Below are positions 1 to 8,481 of a DNA stretch of 64,000 nucleotides, piece after piece. The stretch is from Sorangium cellulosum (GTDB taxonomy: Bacteria > Myxococcota_A > Polyangia > Polyangiales > Polyangiaceae). A program made the translations under genes and the position numbers. A model generated the notes under the pieces. It ran no database searches, was not told the DNA's origin, and saw only the letters and a list, made by a program, of their open reading frames with translations. Position 1 is the stretch's first letter. Each line of letters begins with the position of its first letter. The stretch lies in the NCBI RefSeq assembly GCF_002950945.1, contig NZ_CP012673.1, forward strand, positions 6,524,501-6,588,500, in the 5' to 3' direction.

Positions 1-924
1 GCCATCGCCGAGGCGACGGCGGTGTCCCCGGAGGGCCGCATCAGCCCGCGGGACGCCGGGCTGTGGGAAGATGGGCAGATCGAGCCCCTCAAGCGGATCG
101 TCGCGTTCGTCAAGGAGCAGGGCGCGGTCCCGGGGATCCAGCTCGCCCACGCCGGGAGGAAGGCGAGCGCGAACCGCCCCTGGGAGGGCGACGATCACCT
201 CACGCGGGAGGAGGGCGCCTGGGAGACGCTGGCGCCCTCGGCGAAGGCGTTCGGCGCGAACCTCCCCCAGGTGCCGAAGGAGATGTCGAGGGCCGATATC
301 GCGCGGGTGAGGGGCGATTTCGTCGCCGCGGCCCGCCGGGCCGTGGAAGCAGGGTATGAGTGGCTCGAGCTGCATTACGCGCACGGCTACCTGGCGCACA
401 GCTTCTACTCGCCGCTCTCGAACGCGCGCACCGACGAGTATGGCGGGAGCTTCGAGAACCGGACCCGCTTCCTGGTCGAGACGTTCGAGGCGGTGCGGGA
501 GGTCTGGCCGGAGCGCCTGCCGCTCACCGTCCGGCTCTCGATCACGGACTGGGTGGACGGCGGCGTCACGGTCGAGGAGTCGATCGAGCTGACGAGGCGG
601 CTCAAGGCGTCCGGCCTCGACCTGCTCGACGTGAGCCACGGCTTCGTGGTGCCTGACGGCAAGATCCCGTGGGGCCCAGGCTTTTTGCTCCCGCACGCGG
701 GGCGCGTCCGCAAGGAGGCGGGCGTCCCGGTCGCCGGCGGCTGGTTCATCAACGAGCCCGAGCAGGCCGAGGCGGCGATAAAGGAAGGTCAGGCCGACCT
801 CATCGTGCTGGCGCACGCCCTGCTGGACGATCCGCACTGGGCTTATCACGCGGCGAAGAAGCTCGGCGTCGAGCAGCCGTACAAGATACTCCCTCCGCCG
901 TACGGTCACTGGCTGAAGCGCTGA
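1..924 (+). CDS. NADH:flavin oxidoreductase, Old Yellow Enzyme family (5'-truncated)
   Basis: The reading frame is open from the first base of the window, so the start lies upstream. The first visible residues (AIAEATAVSPEGRIS) already match the FMN-binding N-terminal part of YqjM/OYE-type ene-reductases. These enzymes use FMN and NAD(P)H to reduce activated C=C bonds of enones. Family hallmarks seen are the HAGRKAS segment, the substrate-binding HYAHGYLAHSF segment with two histidines as in YqjM-type enzymes, RTDEYGGSFENR, and a C-terminal phosphate-binding region. A GTG at 22 is internal to conserved sequence and should not be taken as the start. The protein is soluble with no signal peptide. 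The substrate cannot be told from sequence. The gene converges on the LysR gene. Confidence 0.93.
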   Translation, partial: AIAEATAVSPEGRISPRDAGLWEDGQIEPLKRIVAFVKEQGAVPGIQLAHAGRKASANRPWEGDDHLTREEGAWETLAPSAKAFGANLPQVPKEMSRADIARVRGDFVAAARRAVEAGYEWLELHYAHGYLAHSFYSPLSNARTDEYGGSFENRTRFLVETFEAVREVWPERLPLTVRLSITDWVDGGVTVEESIELTRRLKASGLDLLDVSHGFVVPDGKIPWGPGFLLPHAGRVRKEAGVPVAGGWFINEPEQAEAAIKEGQADLIVLAHALLDDPHWAYHAAKKLGVEQPYKILPPPYGHWLKR

Positions 925-975
925 GCGGTCCGCAGCGCGCTGTGCCGAGCGCGCGAAAAACGCGATGCGCCGCGC

Positions 976-1000
976 GTGCCCCGCCAAGTCCGGCGGGCAC
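976..1000. terminator. Stem-loop between convergent genes
   Basis: GTGCCCCGCC (976-985) can pair with GGCGGGCAC (992-1000) with one bulge and a 6-nt loop. It lies 52 bp after the stop of the reductase gene and before the 3' end of the LysR gene. No T-tract follows, so a terminator role is only plausible. Confidence 0.35.
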
Positions 1001-1119
1001 GGTGTAGGGTCGAGGCGTGTTACCTCTTGCCGATGGACTTCATCGATGCACGGCAGAGGAGACTCCGCATCTTGCCACTGTGCTCACTCGTCGATCGTCG
1101 CGCGCGTTCGCCCCCCCGA

Positions 1120-2019
1120 TCACGGCGGCCGCTGAAGCCGGCGTGTGAGCGCCTCGACGAGAAAGTCGCGGAACGCCGCGACGCGGTGGGGCAGGTACCT
1201 CGCCGAGGGGTACACGAGGTGCAACGGCGCCCCCTGGTCCACGTGCGACGGGAGCACACGCACGAGGCGGCCCCGCGTGACCTCGCGGGCGCACAGGAAC
1301 GTCGGGAGCAGGCCGATGCCGACGCCCCCCAGCACCGCGCGCCGCGCGAAGCTGAGCTCGTCGACGGAGACGGGCCCCTCGACCTCCACCGTCTCTTCCC
1401 CCGCGGGCCCCCGCAGCGTCCACGCGGCGCGGCCGCGCGTCGCCCGGAAGAGGACGCACCTGTGGGAGGCCAGGTCGCCGACGCGCTCGGGGACCCCGGC
1501 GCGCTCGAGGTACCGAGGCGAGGCGTACAGCGCGTCCTCCACCTGCCCGATCTTCCGCGCGATGAGCGAGCCGTCGCGGAGCGGCCCGGCCCTGAGCGCC
1601 ATGTCGAAGCCTTCCTCCACGAGGTCCACGACCCGCCCCGTGAGCACGACGTCGAAGCGCACGGCCGGATGGCGCCGCACGAAGCGCGCGACCACGGGCT
1701 CGAGCATCGCGATCCCGACGTCGACGGGCGCGGTGATGCGGAGGGTGCCGCGCACCACGGCCTCCAGATCGGCGACCAGCGCGGCGGCCTCCTCGAGGCT
1801 CGCGACGCCGCGCGACGCCCGCTCGTAGAACGCCGCGCCGGCCTCCGTGAGCCGCACGCTGCGCGTCGAGCGGTGCAGGAGCCGCGCGCCGAGCGCCTCC
1901 TCGAGCAGCGCGACCGAGCGGCTGACCGAGGACTTCGGCAGCCCGAGCACCCTGGCCGCCGCGGTGAAGCCCTGCTCGTCGACGACACGCACGAAGACGG
2001 CGATGCGGTTGTAGTCCAT
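1120..2019 (-). CDS. LysR family transcriptional regulator
   Basis: A 299-aa protein of normal LysR length. The N-terminal winged helix-turn-helix (about residues 4-62) shows the family pattern FVRVVDEQGFTAAARVLGLPKSSVSRSVALLE. An effector-binding domain follows from about residue 90. The strong start is the ATG at 2019. The gene is divergent from the YceI gene at 2175. The 155-bp gap contains a near-perfect inverted repeat 9-32 bp upstream of this start, which would fit autoregulation plus control of the divergent gene, the usual LysR arrangement. The sequence resembles the LysR subgroup that regulates reductases and detoxification genes, but the inducer is unknown. Confidence 0.93.
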   Translation of the reverse strand: MDYNRIAVFVRVVDEQGFTAAARVLGLPKSSVSRSVALLEEALGARLLHRSTRSVRLTEAGAAFYERASRGVASLEEAAALVADLEAVVRGTLRITAPVDVGIAMLEPVVARFVRRHPAVRFDVVLTGRVVDLVEEGFDMALRAGPLRDGSLIARKIGQVEDALYASPRYLERAGVPERVGDLASHRCVLFRATRGRAAWTLRGPAGEETVEVEGPVSVDELSFARRAVLGGVGIGLLPTFLCAREVTRGRLVRVLPSHVDQGAPLHLVYPSARYLPHRVAAFRDFLVEALTRRLQRPP

Positions 2020-2027
2020 TGTTCGCC

Positions 2028-2051
2028 TCTGGAGAACAGCCCGTTCTCAGA
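2028..2051. promoter_or_regulatory. Palindromic operator candidate for the LysR regulator
   Basis: GAGAAC (2032-2037) and GTTCTC (2043-2048) form a perfect 6-bp inverted repeat with a 5-bp spacer. It is extended by TCT (2028-2030) and AGA (2049-2051) past one unpaired base. It sits just upstream of the LysR start in the LysR/YceI divergent region, the expected place for a LysR box. The function is inferred. Confidence 0.5.
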
Positions 2052-2174
2052 CGCCAGTCTAGTGCATCTGCGAGCAACGATGCATGGTCTCTCCTGTGAC
2101 GCACGGCCCGCGCGCTCCGGAAGACCGGGGGCGCGGCGGGCCCCCCTACCCTCTTCCGAGAAGGACAACGAGCC

Positions 2175-2750
2175 ATGGACACCACGACCACGACCAGCAC
2201 CCCCAGCGCGATCCCCTCCCAGGCTGCCCGGTGGACGATCGACGCCGCCCATACGAGCGTCTCGTTCTCCGTACGCCACATGATGATCTCGAACGTGCGC
2301 GGCGAGTTCGCGGGCGTCGCCGGCGAGGTCACCTACGATCCGCGGCGCCCCGAGGCGTCGAAGGTCTCCGTCACGATCGACGTGGCGTCGATCCACACGC
2401 GAGACGAGAAGCGCGACGCGCACCTCCGGAGCGCCGACTTCTTCGACGTCGAGAAGCACCCGACGATGACCTTCGTCGCGAAGAGCGTCCGCCCCCGCGG
2501 CGACGGGCTCGAGCTCGTCGGCGACCTGACGATCCGCGACACCACGCGCGAGGTGACGCTCGCGGTCAGCGAGATCTCGGGCGAGAACACGGATCCGTGG
2601 GGCAACCGCCGGCTCGGCGCGACGGCCACGACGAAGATCCGCCGGAGCGATTACGGGATGAACTTCAACGCCATCCTCGAGACCGGCGGCGTCCTCGTGG
2701 GCGACGAGATCGCGATCAGCCTCGATGTGCAGCTGATCAAACAGGCGTGA
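2175..2750 (+). CDS. YceI family protein
   Basis: A 191-aa protein matching the YceI lipocalin-like family: ARWTIDAAHTSVSFSVRHMM near residue 18, then FFDVEKHPTMTF and GDLTIRDTTREVTL blocks. YceI proteins form a beta-barrel that binds long isoprenoid or amphipathic ligands. Many are periplasmic, but this one begins with a Thr/Ser-rich stretch and no signal peptide, so it is probably cytoplasmic. The start is the ATG at 2175, preceded by AGAAGGA at 2158-2164. It is divergent from and probably regulated by the LysR gene. The substrate is unknown. Confidence 0.92.
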   Translation: MDTTTTTSTPSAIPSQAARWTIDAAHTSVSFSVRHMMISNVRGEFAGVAGEVTYDPRRPEASKVSVTIDVASIHTRDEKRDAHLRSADFFDVEKHPTMTFVAKSVRPRGDGLELVGDLTIRDTTREVTLAVSEISGENTDPWGNRRLGATATTKIRRSDYGMNFNAILETGGVLVGDEIAISLDVQLIKQA

Positions 2751-2784
2751 CGCCGCGCGACGAAGCGGCCCGGCGCGGAGCGTT

Positions 2785-4755
2785 CTATCGAGCCGCCGCT
2801 GCGGCGCCGGCGAGGAGGGGGAGCCCGGCGCACCAGTCGAGCACCTCGGAGAACCGACGTTCGACGAGGACGCCGAAGAGCGGGTCGCGCGCGAGCTTGG
2901 CCTGGGTGGTCGCCGGGCTCGAGAGGCCGCAGAGGAAACGCGCCGCCTGGCGAGGGTGACCGAGGGCGGCCGCGTGGGCCACGCGCAGCGCCGTGAACGC
3001 GGCGACGTCGAGCCCCGCGGGCATCGGCGGCGCGCGCGGCGGCTCCGGCAGCCTCAGGGCGACCCCGGTGCGGCAGAAGGTGCAACGTCCACACGCGGCG
3101 TCGAGGCGCTCGCCGAAGTACGCGGCGAGCGCGGCGGCGTAGCAGCGCTCCGACGTGAACAGCTCGAGCACCTGCCGCACGCGCGCGATCTCCGCGTCCT
3201 CGCGCCTCGCGAACCGCGCGAGGAGCTCGCCGACGAGGGCGCCCGCGTCGTCCGCCGGGGCGACACGCACGAAGCGGTGCCGGATGTCCGACGCCTTGAG
3301 CTCCGCGAGCCCCTGCCGCTCGAGGTACTCGAGCGCGCGCACCACCCGCTCGCGCGGCTGCTCCAGCGCGGCGGCGGCGGCGGCCGGGTCGATCGCGTAC
3401 AGGACGCGCCCCTTCTTCGCGTGGCGGAAGAGCGCCTCGAGGAACCGCGCCGGCTCGCCCTTCACCGACGCGACCACCTCGTCGAGCTCGCGGTGGAGCC
3501 GCACCTCGTAGCCGGCGTAGAACGGCGTGAGCTGCCGGACCGCGCCCATCAGCTCGAGGTAGGTCAGCGCGGTGCGGAGCACGAGCGGCCGGACGTCGTG
3601 GCGCGTCGAGAGCGCGTGCAGGGCGAGCTCCACCTGGGGCGCGTCGAGCACGGCGCCGACCACCCCGTGCAGCGCTTCCGCGGTCGGCGTATCGCCGTAG
3701 GCGAAGTTCTCGAGGACCGGTAGATCCTCGCCGCACAGGAAGAGCTCGACCGCCGAGGGCGCCTGATCCCGGCCGGCGCGGCCGATCTCCTGGCTATAAC
3801 TCTCGAGGCTCTTCGGAAGATTGTAATGGTCGACATAACGCACGTCGGCCTTGTCGATCCCCATCCCGAACGCGATGGTGGCGACCACGATGCCGCGGTC
3901 GCTCTGCATCCACTCGTCCTGCACACGCGCGCGCTCCGCCGCGTCCATCCCGGCGTGGTACGCGCGCGCCGGCAGCCCCGCCGAGGCGAGCGCCTCGGCC
4001 ACGCGCTCGGCGGTCCTCTGGAGCGTGACATAGACGATGGTGGAGCCGGGCGGCCGGGATCTCACGCGCTCGATCAGGATCCGATCGCGCGCGGGCGCGC
4101 TCGCCGCCGTCGCGCGGAGCTCGAGGTTCGCCCGGTAGAAGCCGGTGACGACCGCGTGCTCCTCCCGGATGCCGAACGTGGCGCAGACGTCGCGCACGAC
4201 CCCGGGCGTCGCGGTGGCCGTCAGCGCGAGCACACGCGGCACGCCGAGCGCCCGGGCGGTGTCCGCGAGCCTCAGGTAATCGGGGCGGAAGTTGTGTCCC
4301 CACTCCGAGATGCAGTGGGCCTCGTCCACCGCGAACAGGGCGATCTTGAGGTCTTTCAGCAGCGCCATGAACCGCTCGCTCACGAACCGCTCGGGGGCGA
4401 CATAGAGCAGCTTCGTCTTGCCCGAGCGCAGATCCCTGTGCGCCTCCGCCGCCTCGTCGGCCGACAGCGACGAGTCGAGCCGGACCGCGGCGACGCCGCG
4501 CGCCGTGAGAAAATCGATCTGATCCTTCATCAGCGCGATCAGCGGAGAGATGACGATCGTGACCCCGTCGAGGAGGAGCGCGGGGAGCTGGTAGCAGAGC
4601 GACTTGCCGCCGCCGGTCGGGAAGACCGCGAGCGCGCTGTGGCCCGAGAGCAAGGCATCCATGACCGCGCGCTGGCCTGGGCGGAGCTCGCGGAACCCGA
4701 ACCGGGCCTCGAGGACGTCGAGCAGATCCGGGCGGGGAGGTGTGGGGTGGTCCAA
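2785..4755 (-). CDS. recQ: ATP-dependent DNA helicase RecQ
   Basis: A 656-aa superfamily 2 helicase. It has the RecQ motif 0 (FGFRELRPGQRAVMDALL), Walker A FPTGGGKS with Lys51, DEAH box at residues 144-147 followed by CISEWGHNFRPDY, and motif VI QEIGRAGRD. A C-terminal RQC-like region has zinc ligands in ERCYAA and ACGRCTFC. It unwinds DNA 3'-5' in recombination and repair. No convincing HRDC domain is seen at the C-terminus, which ends in an Ala-rich tail. It is divergent from the TfoX-like gene with 57 bp between starts. Confidence 0.95.
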   Translation of the reverse strand: MDHPTPPRPDLLDVLEARFGFRELRPGQRAVMDALLSGHSALAVFPTGGGKSLCYQLPALLLDGVTIVISPLIALMKDQIDFLTARGVAAVRLDSSLSADEAAEAHRDLRSGKTKLLYVAPERFVSERFMALLKDLKIALFAVDEAHCISEWGHNFRPDYLRLADTARALGVPRVLALTATATPGVVRDVCATFGIREEHAVVTGFYRANLELRATAASAPARDRILIERVRSRPPGSTIVYVTLQRTAERVAEALASAGLPARAYHAGMDAAERARVQDEWMQSDRGIVVATIAFGMGIDKADVRYVDHYNLPKSLESYSQEIGRAGRDQAPSAVELFLCGEDLPVLENFAYGDTPTAEALHGVVGAVLDAPQVELALHALSTRHDVRPLVLRTALTYLELMGAVRQLTPFYAGYEVRLHRELDEVVASVKGEPARFLEALFRHAKKGRVLYAIDPAAAAAALEQPRERVVRALEYLERQGLAELKASDIRHRFVRVAPADDAGALVGELLARFARREDAEIARVRQVLELFTSERCYAAALAAYFGERLDAACGRCTFCRTGVALRLPEPPRAPPMPAGLDVAAFTALRVAHAAALGHPRQAARFLCGLSSPATTQAKLARDPLFGVLVERRFSEVLDWCAGLPLLAGAAAAAR

Positions 4756-4812
4756 GGGGGCATCCTACACATCCTTCGCGCCGGGGGGGACAGCTCGTCT
4801 ATCCTCCCCGTC

Positions 4813-5358
4813 ATGACCAAGCGCAGCAGGAGCGGGCGCCTCGCGCCGGCGGACGACGTGTTCGCCGCGAGGAAGCGAAAGCCGGTCCCGCACGAGTTCG
4901 TGCTCGAGGCGCTCGCGCCGCTCGGCCCCGTGACGCGGCCGATGTTCGGGTGCACGGCCGTCTACGTGGAGGAGAAGATCGTCCTCATCCTGCGCGACAA
5001 ACCCGAGCCTTCTCCGGACAACGGGGTCTGGCTCGCCACGACGGAGGAGCACCACGCGGCCCTGCGCCCGGAGTTCCCGAGCATGCGGTCCATCGAGGTG
5101 CTCGGCGCCGGCGTGACCGGCTGGCAGGTGCTCCCGGCCGACGCGCCCGACTTCGAGGAGGCCGCGCTGCGGGCCTGCGCGCTCATCCGGGCGGGCGATC
5201 CGCGCATCGGGAAGGTGCCGGGAGAGCGGCGGGCGCGGGGCGCCGCGGCGGCGGGCGGGGCCAGGGCGGCAGCGGCGGCGAGGAAGGCGGCCGCGAAGAA
5301 GCCGGAGACCGCGGCCGCGAAGAAGCGCGGGAACGCGACGCCCAAGAAGAGAAGCTGA
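4813..5358 (+). CDS. TfoX/Sxy N-terminal domain protein with Lys/Ala-rich tail
   Basis: A 181-aa protein. The frame is open further upstream, but the ATG at 4813 (MTKRSRSGRLAP) is the sensible start because the upstream part is antisense to recQ. Residues about 30-135 resemble the TfoX N-terminal domain (RPMFGCTAVYVEEKIVLIL), a fold found in competence regulators and in many uncharacterised proteins. The last 45 or so residues are repeats of Ala and Lys (AAAKKPETAAAKKR), like histone-H1-type DNA-binding tails common in myxobacteria. DNA association is likely by charge; the function is not established. Confidence 0.82.
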   Translation: MTKRSRSGRLAPADDVFAARKRKPVPHEFVLEALAPLGPVTRPMFGCTAVYVEEKIVLILRDKPEPSPDNGVWLATTEEHHAALRPEFPSMRSIEVLGAGVTGWQVLPADAPDFEEAALRACALIRAGDPRIGKVPGERRARGAAAAGGARAAAAARKAAAKKPETAAAKKRGNATPKKRS

Positions 5359-5676
5359 ACGGAGGGTCGAGCACGTCGCCGCGCGGGCTCCAGCGCTCGC
5401 GACGGGGTGAGACCAGACATCCTCCGCGCCCATGCTCGCGCGCAGCGCACGTCGTGCACGTTACATTCGTAACAGGCGTGAGGTGACGCCCGTGCATTTG
5501 CTAACCGGCTGGATCCTCGGAGCACGCGAGCACGAGGCATTGTGACCTGGCACGCCCGGTGCTCGCGCTCGAGCGTCGCTGAGCAACTCGGCCCCTCGCG
5601 TCGGCCCTGCGTCCATGTGCAGGCGCATCGCCCTCGCGTGTGGACCGGCGTGTACGCTCGGCAAGGAGGTTATATA
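5359..5676. other. Intergenic, 318 bp
   Basis: No credible gene on either strand. The region ends in a strong Shine-Dalgarno (AAGGAGGT, 5663-5670) for the lipoprotein gene. No clear promoter could be assigned. Confidence 0.5.
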
Positions 5677-6207
5677 ATGCTCCGAGCTCTCATGAGGACC
5701 ATCGCCGTGGGCATCGCTGCTGTGGTCGCCGGCTGTGTAGCAGGCGCCCAGGACGACGCCGCGGACGAGTCGTTCGTCGAGGAGATCGCGTCTCATGACG
5801 AGGCGCTCGTCTACTGCTCCACCGACTGCGACTGTGGCGGCCGTCAATACGTCTGCGTGGCAGGAGTGTGCCATGCCGACTTCGGCCCCTACCCCGAGTG
5901 CCGCTGTGACGCGCAGTGCGCCATGGGACAGACCTGCGTCAACGGAGGCTGCCAGGGCACACCCACGGCCATCTGTCATTGCGAGCACTACGGTTCGCCG
6001 TTCGACGATATCTGTGAGGCGTATCCGCAGGGCGGACAGTACGAGTACTATTTCGAGCCCATCGGCGACGCGGTGATATGGTCTTCCTCCATCGATAACC
6101 CGGGCGCCCATTATGCGTGCCCCCATCACTCGTCCAGGCCTTGCATGATCACCGTGACGGTCGTCGGGCCCACTGGCTCGTCCAGCGCCCTCTGCCATGG
6201 CCACTGA
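5677..6207 (+). CDS. Cysteine-rich lipoprotein, unknown function
   Basis: A 176-aa protein. The start is fixed by AAGGAGGT six bases before the ATG at 5677; earlier in-frame starts lack this. The signal peptide ends in a lipobox-like VVAGC with Cys20. The mature part has CSTDCDCGGRQYVCVAGVCHADF and RCDAQCAMGQTCVNGGC, closely spaced cysteines like the disulfide-rich repeats seen in myxobacterial surface proteins. A second half of about 80 residues has no recognised domain. It is probably anchored at the envelope, with disulfide bonds. The function is unknown. Confidence 0.75.
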   Translation: MLRALMRTIAVGIAAVVAGCVAGAQDDAADESFVEEIASHDEALVYCSTDCDCGGRQYVCVAGVCHADFGPYPECRCDAQCAMGQTCVNGGCQGTPTAICHCEHYGSPFDDICEAYPQGGQYEYYFEPIGDAVIWSSSIDNPGAHYACPHHSSRPCMITVTVVGPTGSSSALCHGH

Positions 6208-6564
6208 GGCCTGCTGCTACGAAGCCGCCCTGTCGAGGACCTGCCCGGCTCGCCACCCGGGCGCCGTCCCCGCGCGCGCCCCGACGGGCGTGGCCGCGAG
6301 CAGCGGCGCCCCGCCCGAGAGCGCGAGCGTCCGCGGCGTGCGCACGCCCGCGAGCAGGCCGACGCCGAGCGCGGTCGCCGCCGAGGCCAGCGCCGGCACC
6401 ATCCACGCGGGCGCCCAGGGGCTCCTGTAGCGCCACGCGCGCAAGATGCGGCGCGTGTACGAGGCGCGGCGCGACGGATGGAGCGGCGGGCCAGCCAGGC
6501 CGCGGCGCGGGAGCCGTCCCCTCCCCTGTCGCCCGCCATGGTCCGCCGCGCTAAGGTGCGCGCC
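6208..6564. other. Intergenic, 357 bp, with a possible minus-strand membrane-protein remnant
   Basis: On the minus strand about 6217-6480 reads as a hydrophobic peptide (PALASAATALGVGLLAGV) with no convincing start and no Shine-Dalgarno. Its open frame runs on antisense into the next gene. It could be the tail of a decayed membrane-protein gene or chance. Nothing else is seen. Confidence 0.3.
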
Positions 6565-7143
6565 ATGGGAAGCGCCGCCGTCCGCCAGCGCATGAGCGCC
6601 GCAGAGTACCTCGCGTGGGAGCGCGAGCAGCCCGCCAAGCACGAGTACCACCTCGGCGACGTCTTCGCGATGGCCGGCGGCAGCCCGCGGCATAACTTCC
6701 TGTCAAACGCCGCCGGCGCAGAGCTCCGCGCAGGCGTGCGGGGCACCGGGTGCCATGTGCTCTCGTCCGATCAGCGCATCTCGGCCAGACAAGGTGAGCG
6801 CTACGTCTATGCGGATGTGGTGGTGGTGTGCGGCGGCGTGCAGACGGAGCCAGGCGCCAGCGATGTCCTCTCGAACCCCACCGCCGTCGTGGAGGTCCTC
6901 TCGCGCAGCACCGAGGCCTTCGACCGCGGCGCGAAATGGGAAGTGTACCAGCGCCTCTCGTCCCTGACGGATTATCTGCTCGTCTCCCAGTGGCAGGTGC
7001 GTATCGAGCACTATCAGCGCGAGGGGGATGGCTCCTGGCGATATCGCGTGCTCGAGCGGGGCGATACGATCGCGCTGGCGAACGGCGCGCATGTCTCGGT
7101 CGACGCCATCTATGACGGCGCCTTCGGCCTGGAGGCGGACTGA
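6565..7143 (+). CDS. Uma2 family endonuclease-like protein (DUF820)
   Basis: A 192-aa protein of the Uma2/DUF820 family, which has a PD-(D/E)XK nuclease fold. Seen are the N-terminal MSAAEYLAWEREQPAKHEYHLGDVF region, AMAGGSPRHNFLSNAAG, a YADVVVVCGG strand with the Asp, then PTAVVEVLSRSTEAFDRGAKWEVYQRL with the Glu and Lys expected of the catalytic site. The ATG at 6565 is preferred to the upstream start at 6478. The family is highly expanded in cyanobacteria and myxobacteria. Nuclease activity is inferred from the fold, and the biological role is unknown. It appears to stand alone. Confidence 0.88.
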   Translation: MGSAAVRQRMSAAEYLAWEREQPAKHEYHLGDVFAMAGGSPRHNFLSNAAGAELRAGVRGTGCHVLSSDQRISARQGERYVYADVVVVCGGVQTEPGASDVLSNPTAVVEVLSRSTEAFDRGAKWEVYQRLSSLTDYLLVSQWQVRIEHYQREGDGSWRYRVLERGDTIALANGAHVSVDAIYDGAFGLEAD

Positions 7144-7533
7144 CCGCGCAGCGGGAGGCCAGAGGCCCACGTCCACGAGGCTGGGCGCATCACCGCGGCG
7201 CCGCAGATCAGCTCAAAAAAAACATACAGCGTGACTGTACGCTGAGACGGCCTCCACGAGGCCCAGGAACGAGCCCGGCTTGCGGGCTCGCCCGCATCCG
7301 CCCCGGCGGGTCGAACCAGGTCGCATGGATTTACGCGTCCACGACGCGCTGCGCGACCATGGCCTACCGCGCTCACCAATGAGGACGCGCGCGGACGACG
7401 GACGACGGACGGCGGACGGCGGACGATGACCGACTGATTGTAACGAGAAATGCGCTCGCCGCGCTCCGCCAGCTTGCATCACACTCCCGTGTTATAGACA
7501 TCACACTTTATTCTCTTGCGAAAGGGACCGGCG
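7144..7533. other. Intergenic, 390 bp, with stem-loop and heptamer repeat
   Basis: There is no gene here. A 7-bp stem (GAGCCCG 7271-7277, CGGGCTC 7283-7289) may end the Uma2 transcript. A five-copy heptamer repeat lies at 7393-7427. The last 60 bp are less GC-rich and probably hold the promoter of the PAS-STAS gene. Confidence 0.45.
7393..7427. repeat. Tandem heptamer (GGACGRC) x5
   Basis: Five consecutive 7-bp units: GGACGAC, GGACGAC, GGACGGC, GGACGGC, GGACGAT. It is non-coding. A related 7-bp array is found near 44961. Confidence 0.8.
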
Positions 7534-8460
7534 ATGACCGATAAGGGAAATAGTGTCCCTTGGGTGGAAGAGGAGCTGGCTGCTATGGCGTTCACTCTCC
7601 CTTGCATCGAAGCCTCGGACTGGAGAACGTTCGAGCTGCTCCAGCTCGTCATCGACACCATCCCCGATCCAATCTTTGTCAAAGATCGACAACACCGCTG
7701 GATCGCCTGCAACCAGGGCTTCTGCGCCCTGATCGGGCAACGTTATGAAGATCTGATCGGCCGCAGTGACCCGGATTACTGGCCGAAGGAACAGGCCGAG
7801 ATCTTCTGGCGCTACGACGATGTGGTCTTCGATAGCGGCCAGCCGAACGAAAACGAGGAGACCGCCACGGGGGCGGACGGGGTGACGCGCACGATCTGGA
7901 CGCGCAAGTTCCCGATGCGGAATGCGCAGCGCGAGGTGGTCGGCCTGTGCGGGTTCATCACCGACATCACCGACCTGAAGCAGCGGCACCTCGACGCCGA
8001 GCGGTTCGCGGCGGAGAACCGGGAGCAGCGCGCGCTCATCGACGCGCAGGCGGCGCTGCTCGGTCGCATGGCGATGCCGGTCCTCCAGGTCTGGCAGGGG
8101 ATCCTGCTCATGCCGTTCGTCGGGGAGATCAACGATCGGCGCGCCGTCCAGGCGCTCGAGAGCCTGCTCGGGGCCATCGTGGACCGGGGCGCGGAGTTCG
8201 TGATCCTCGACGTCACCGGCGTGCCGGTGATCGACGCCGCGGTGGCGCGTCACCTGGTGCGCGCCGCGCAGGCGGCGGATCTGCTCGGCTGCCGGAGCGT
8301 GATGGTGGGCATCAGCCCGGAGACCGCCAGGATGCTGGTCGGCCTCGAGGTCGACCTCAGCCGGATCACCACGCAGGGCTCGCTCCAGAGCGGGCTCGCC
8401 TACGCGATGGCGCGCCTCAACGCGCAGCGGGCGGCCGTTCAGGGTCGGCCGCTCGGCTAG
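7534..8460 (+). CDS. PAS-STAS domain protein (RsbR-like co-antagonist)
   Basis: A 308-aa protein. The ATG at 7534 is preceded by AAAGGGA (7521-7527). Residues about 30-155 form a PAS domain (LLQLVIDTIPDPIFVKDRQHRWIACN, ending FITDITDLKQR), a sensory fold that often binds a ligand. A short linker leads to a STAS domain (about 180-300) with the conserved DVTGVPVIDAAVA segment, where RsbR-type proteins carry the phosphorylated Thr. RsbR paralogues sit in stressosomes and hand signals to an RsbT-like kinase. No rsbS or rsbT gene is next to it, so any partner is encoded elsewhere. The ligand is unknown. Confidence 0.88.
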   Translation: MTDKGNSVPWVEEELAAMAFTLPCIEASDWRTFELLQLVIDTIPDPIFVKDRQHRWIACNQGFCALIGQRYEDLIGRSDPDYWPKEQAEIFWRYDDVVFDSGQPNENEETATGADGVTRTIWTRKFPMRNAQREVVGLCGFITDITDLKQRHLDAERFAAENREQRALIDAQAALLGRMAMPVLQVWQGILLMPFVGEINDRRAVQALESLLGAIVDRGAEFVILDVTGVPVIDAAVARHLVRAAQAADLLGCRSVMVGISPETARMLVGLEVDLSRITTQGSLQSGLAYAMARLNAQRAAVQGRPLG

Positions 8461-8481
8461 CCGCGGGGGCTCGGGCGCGCC

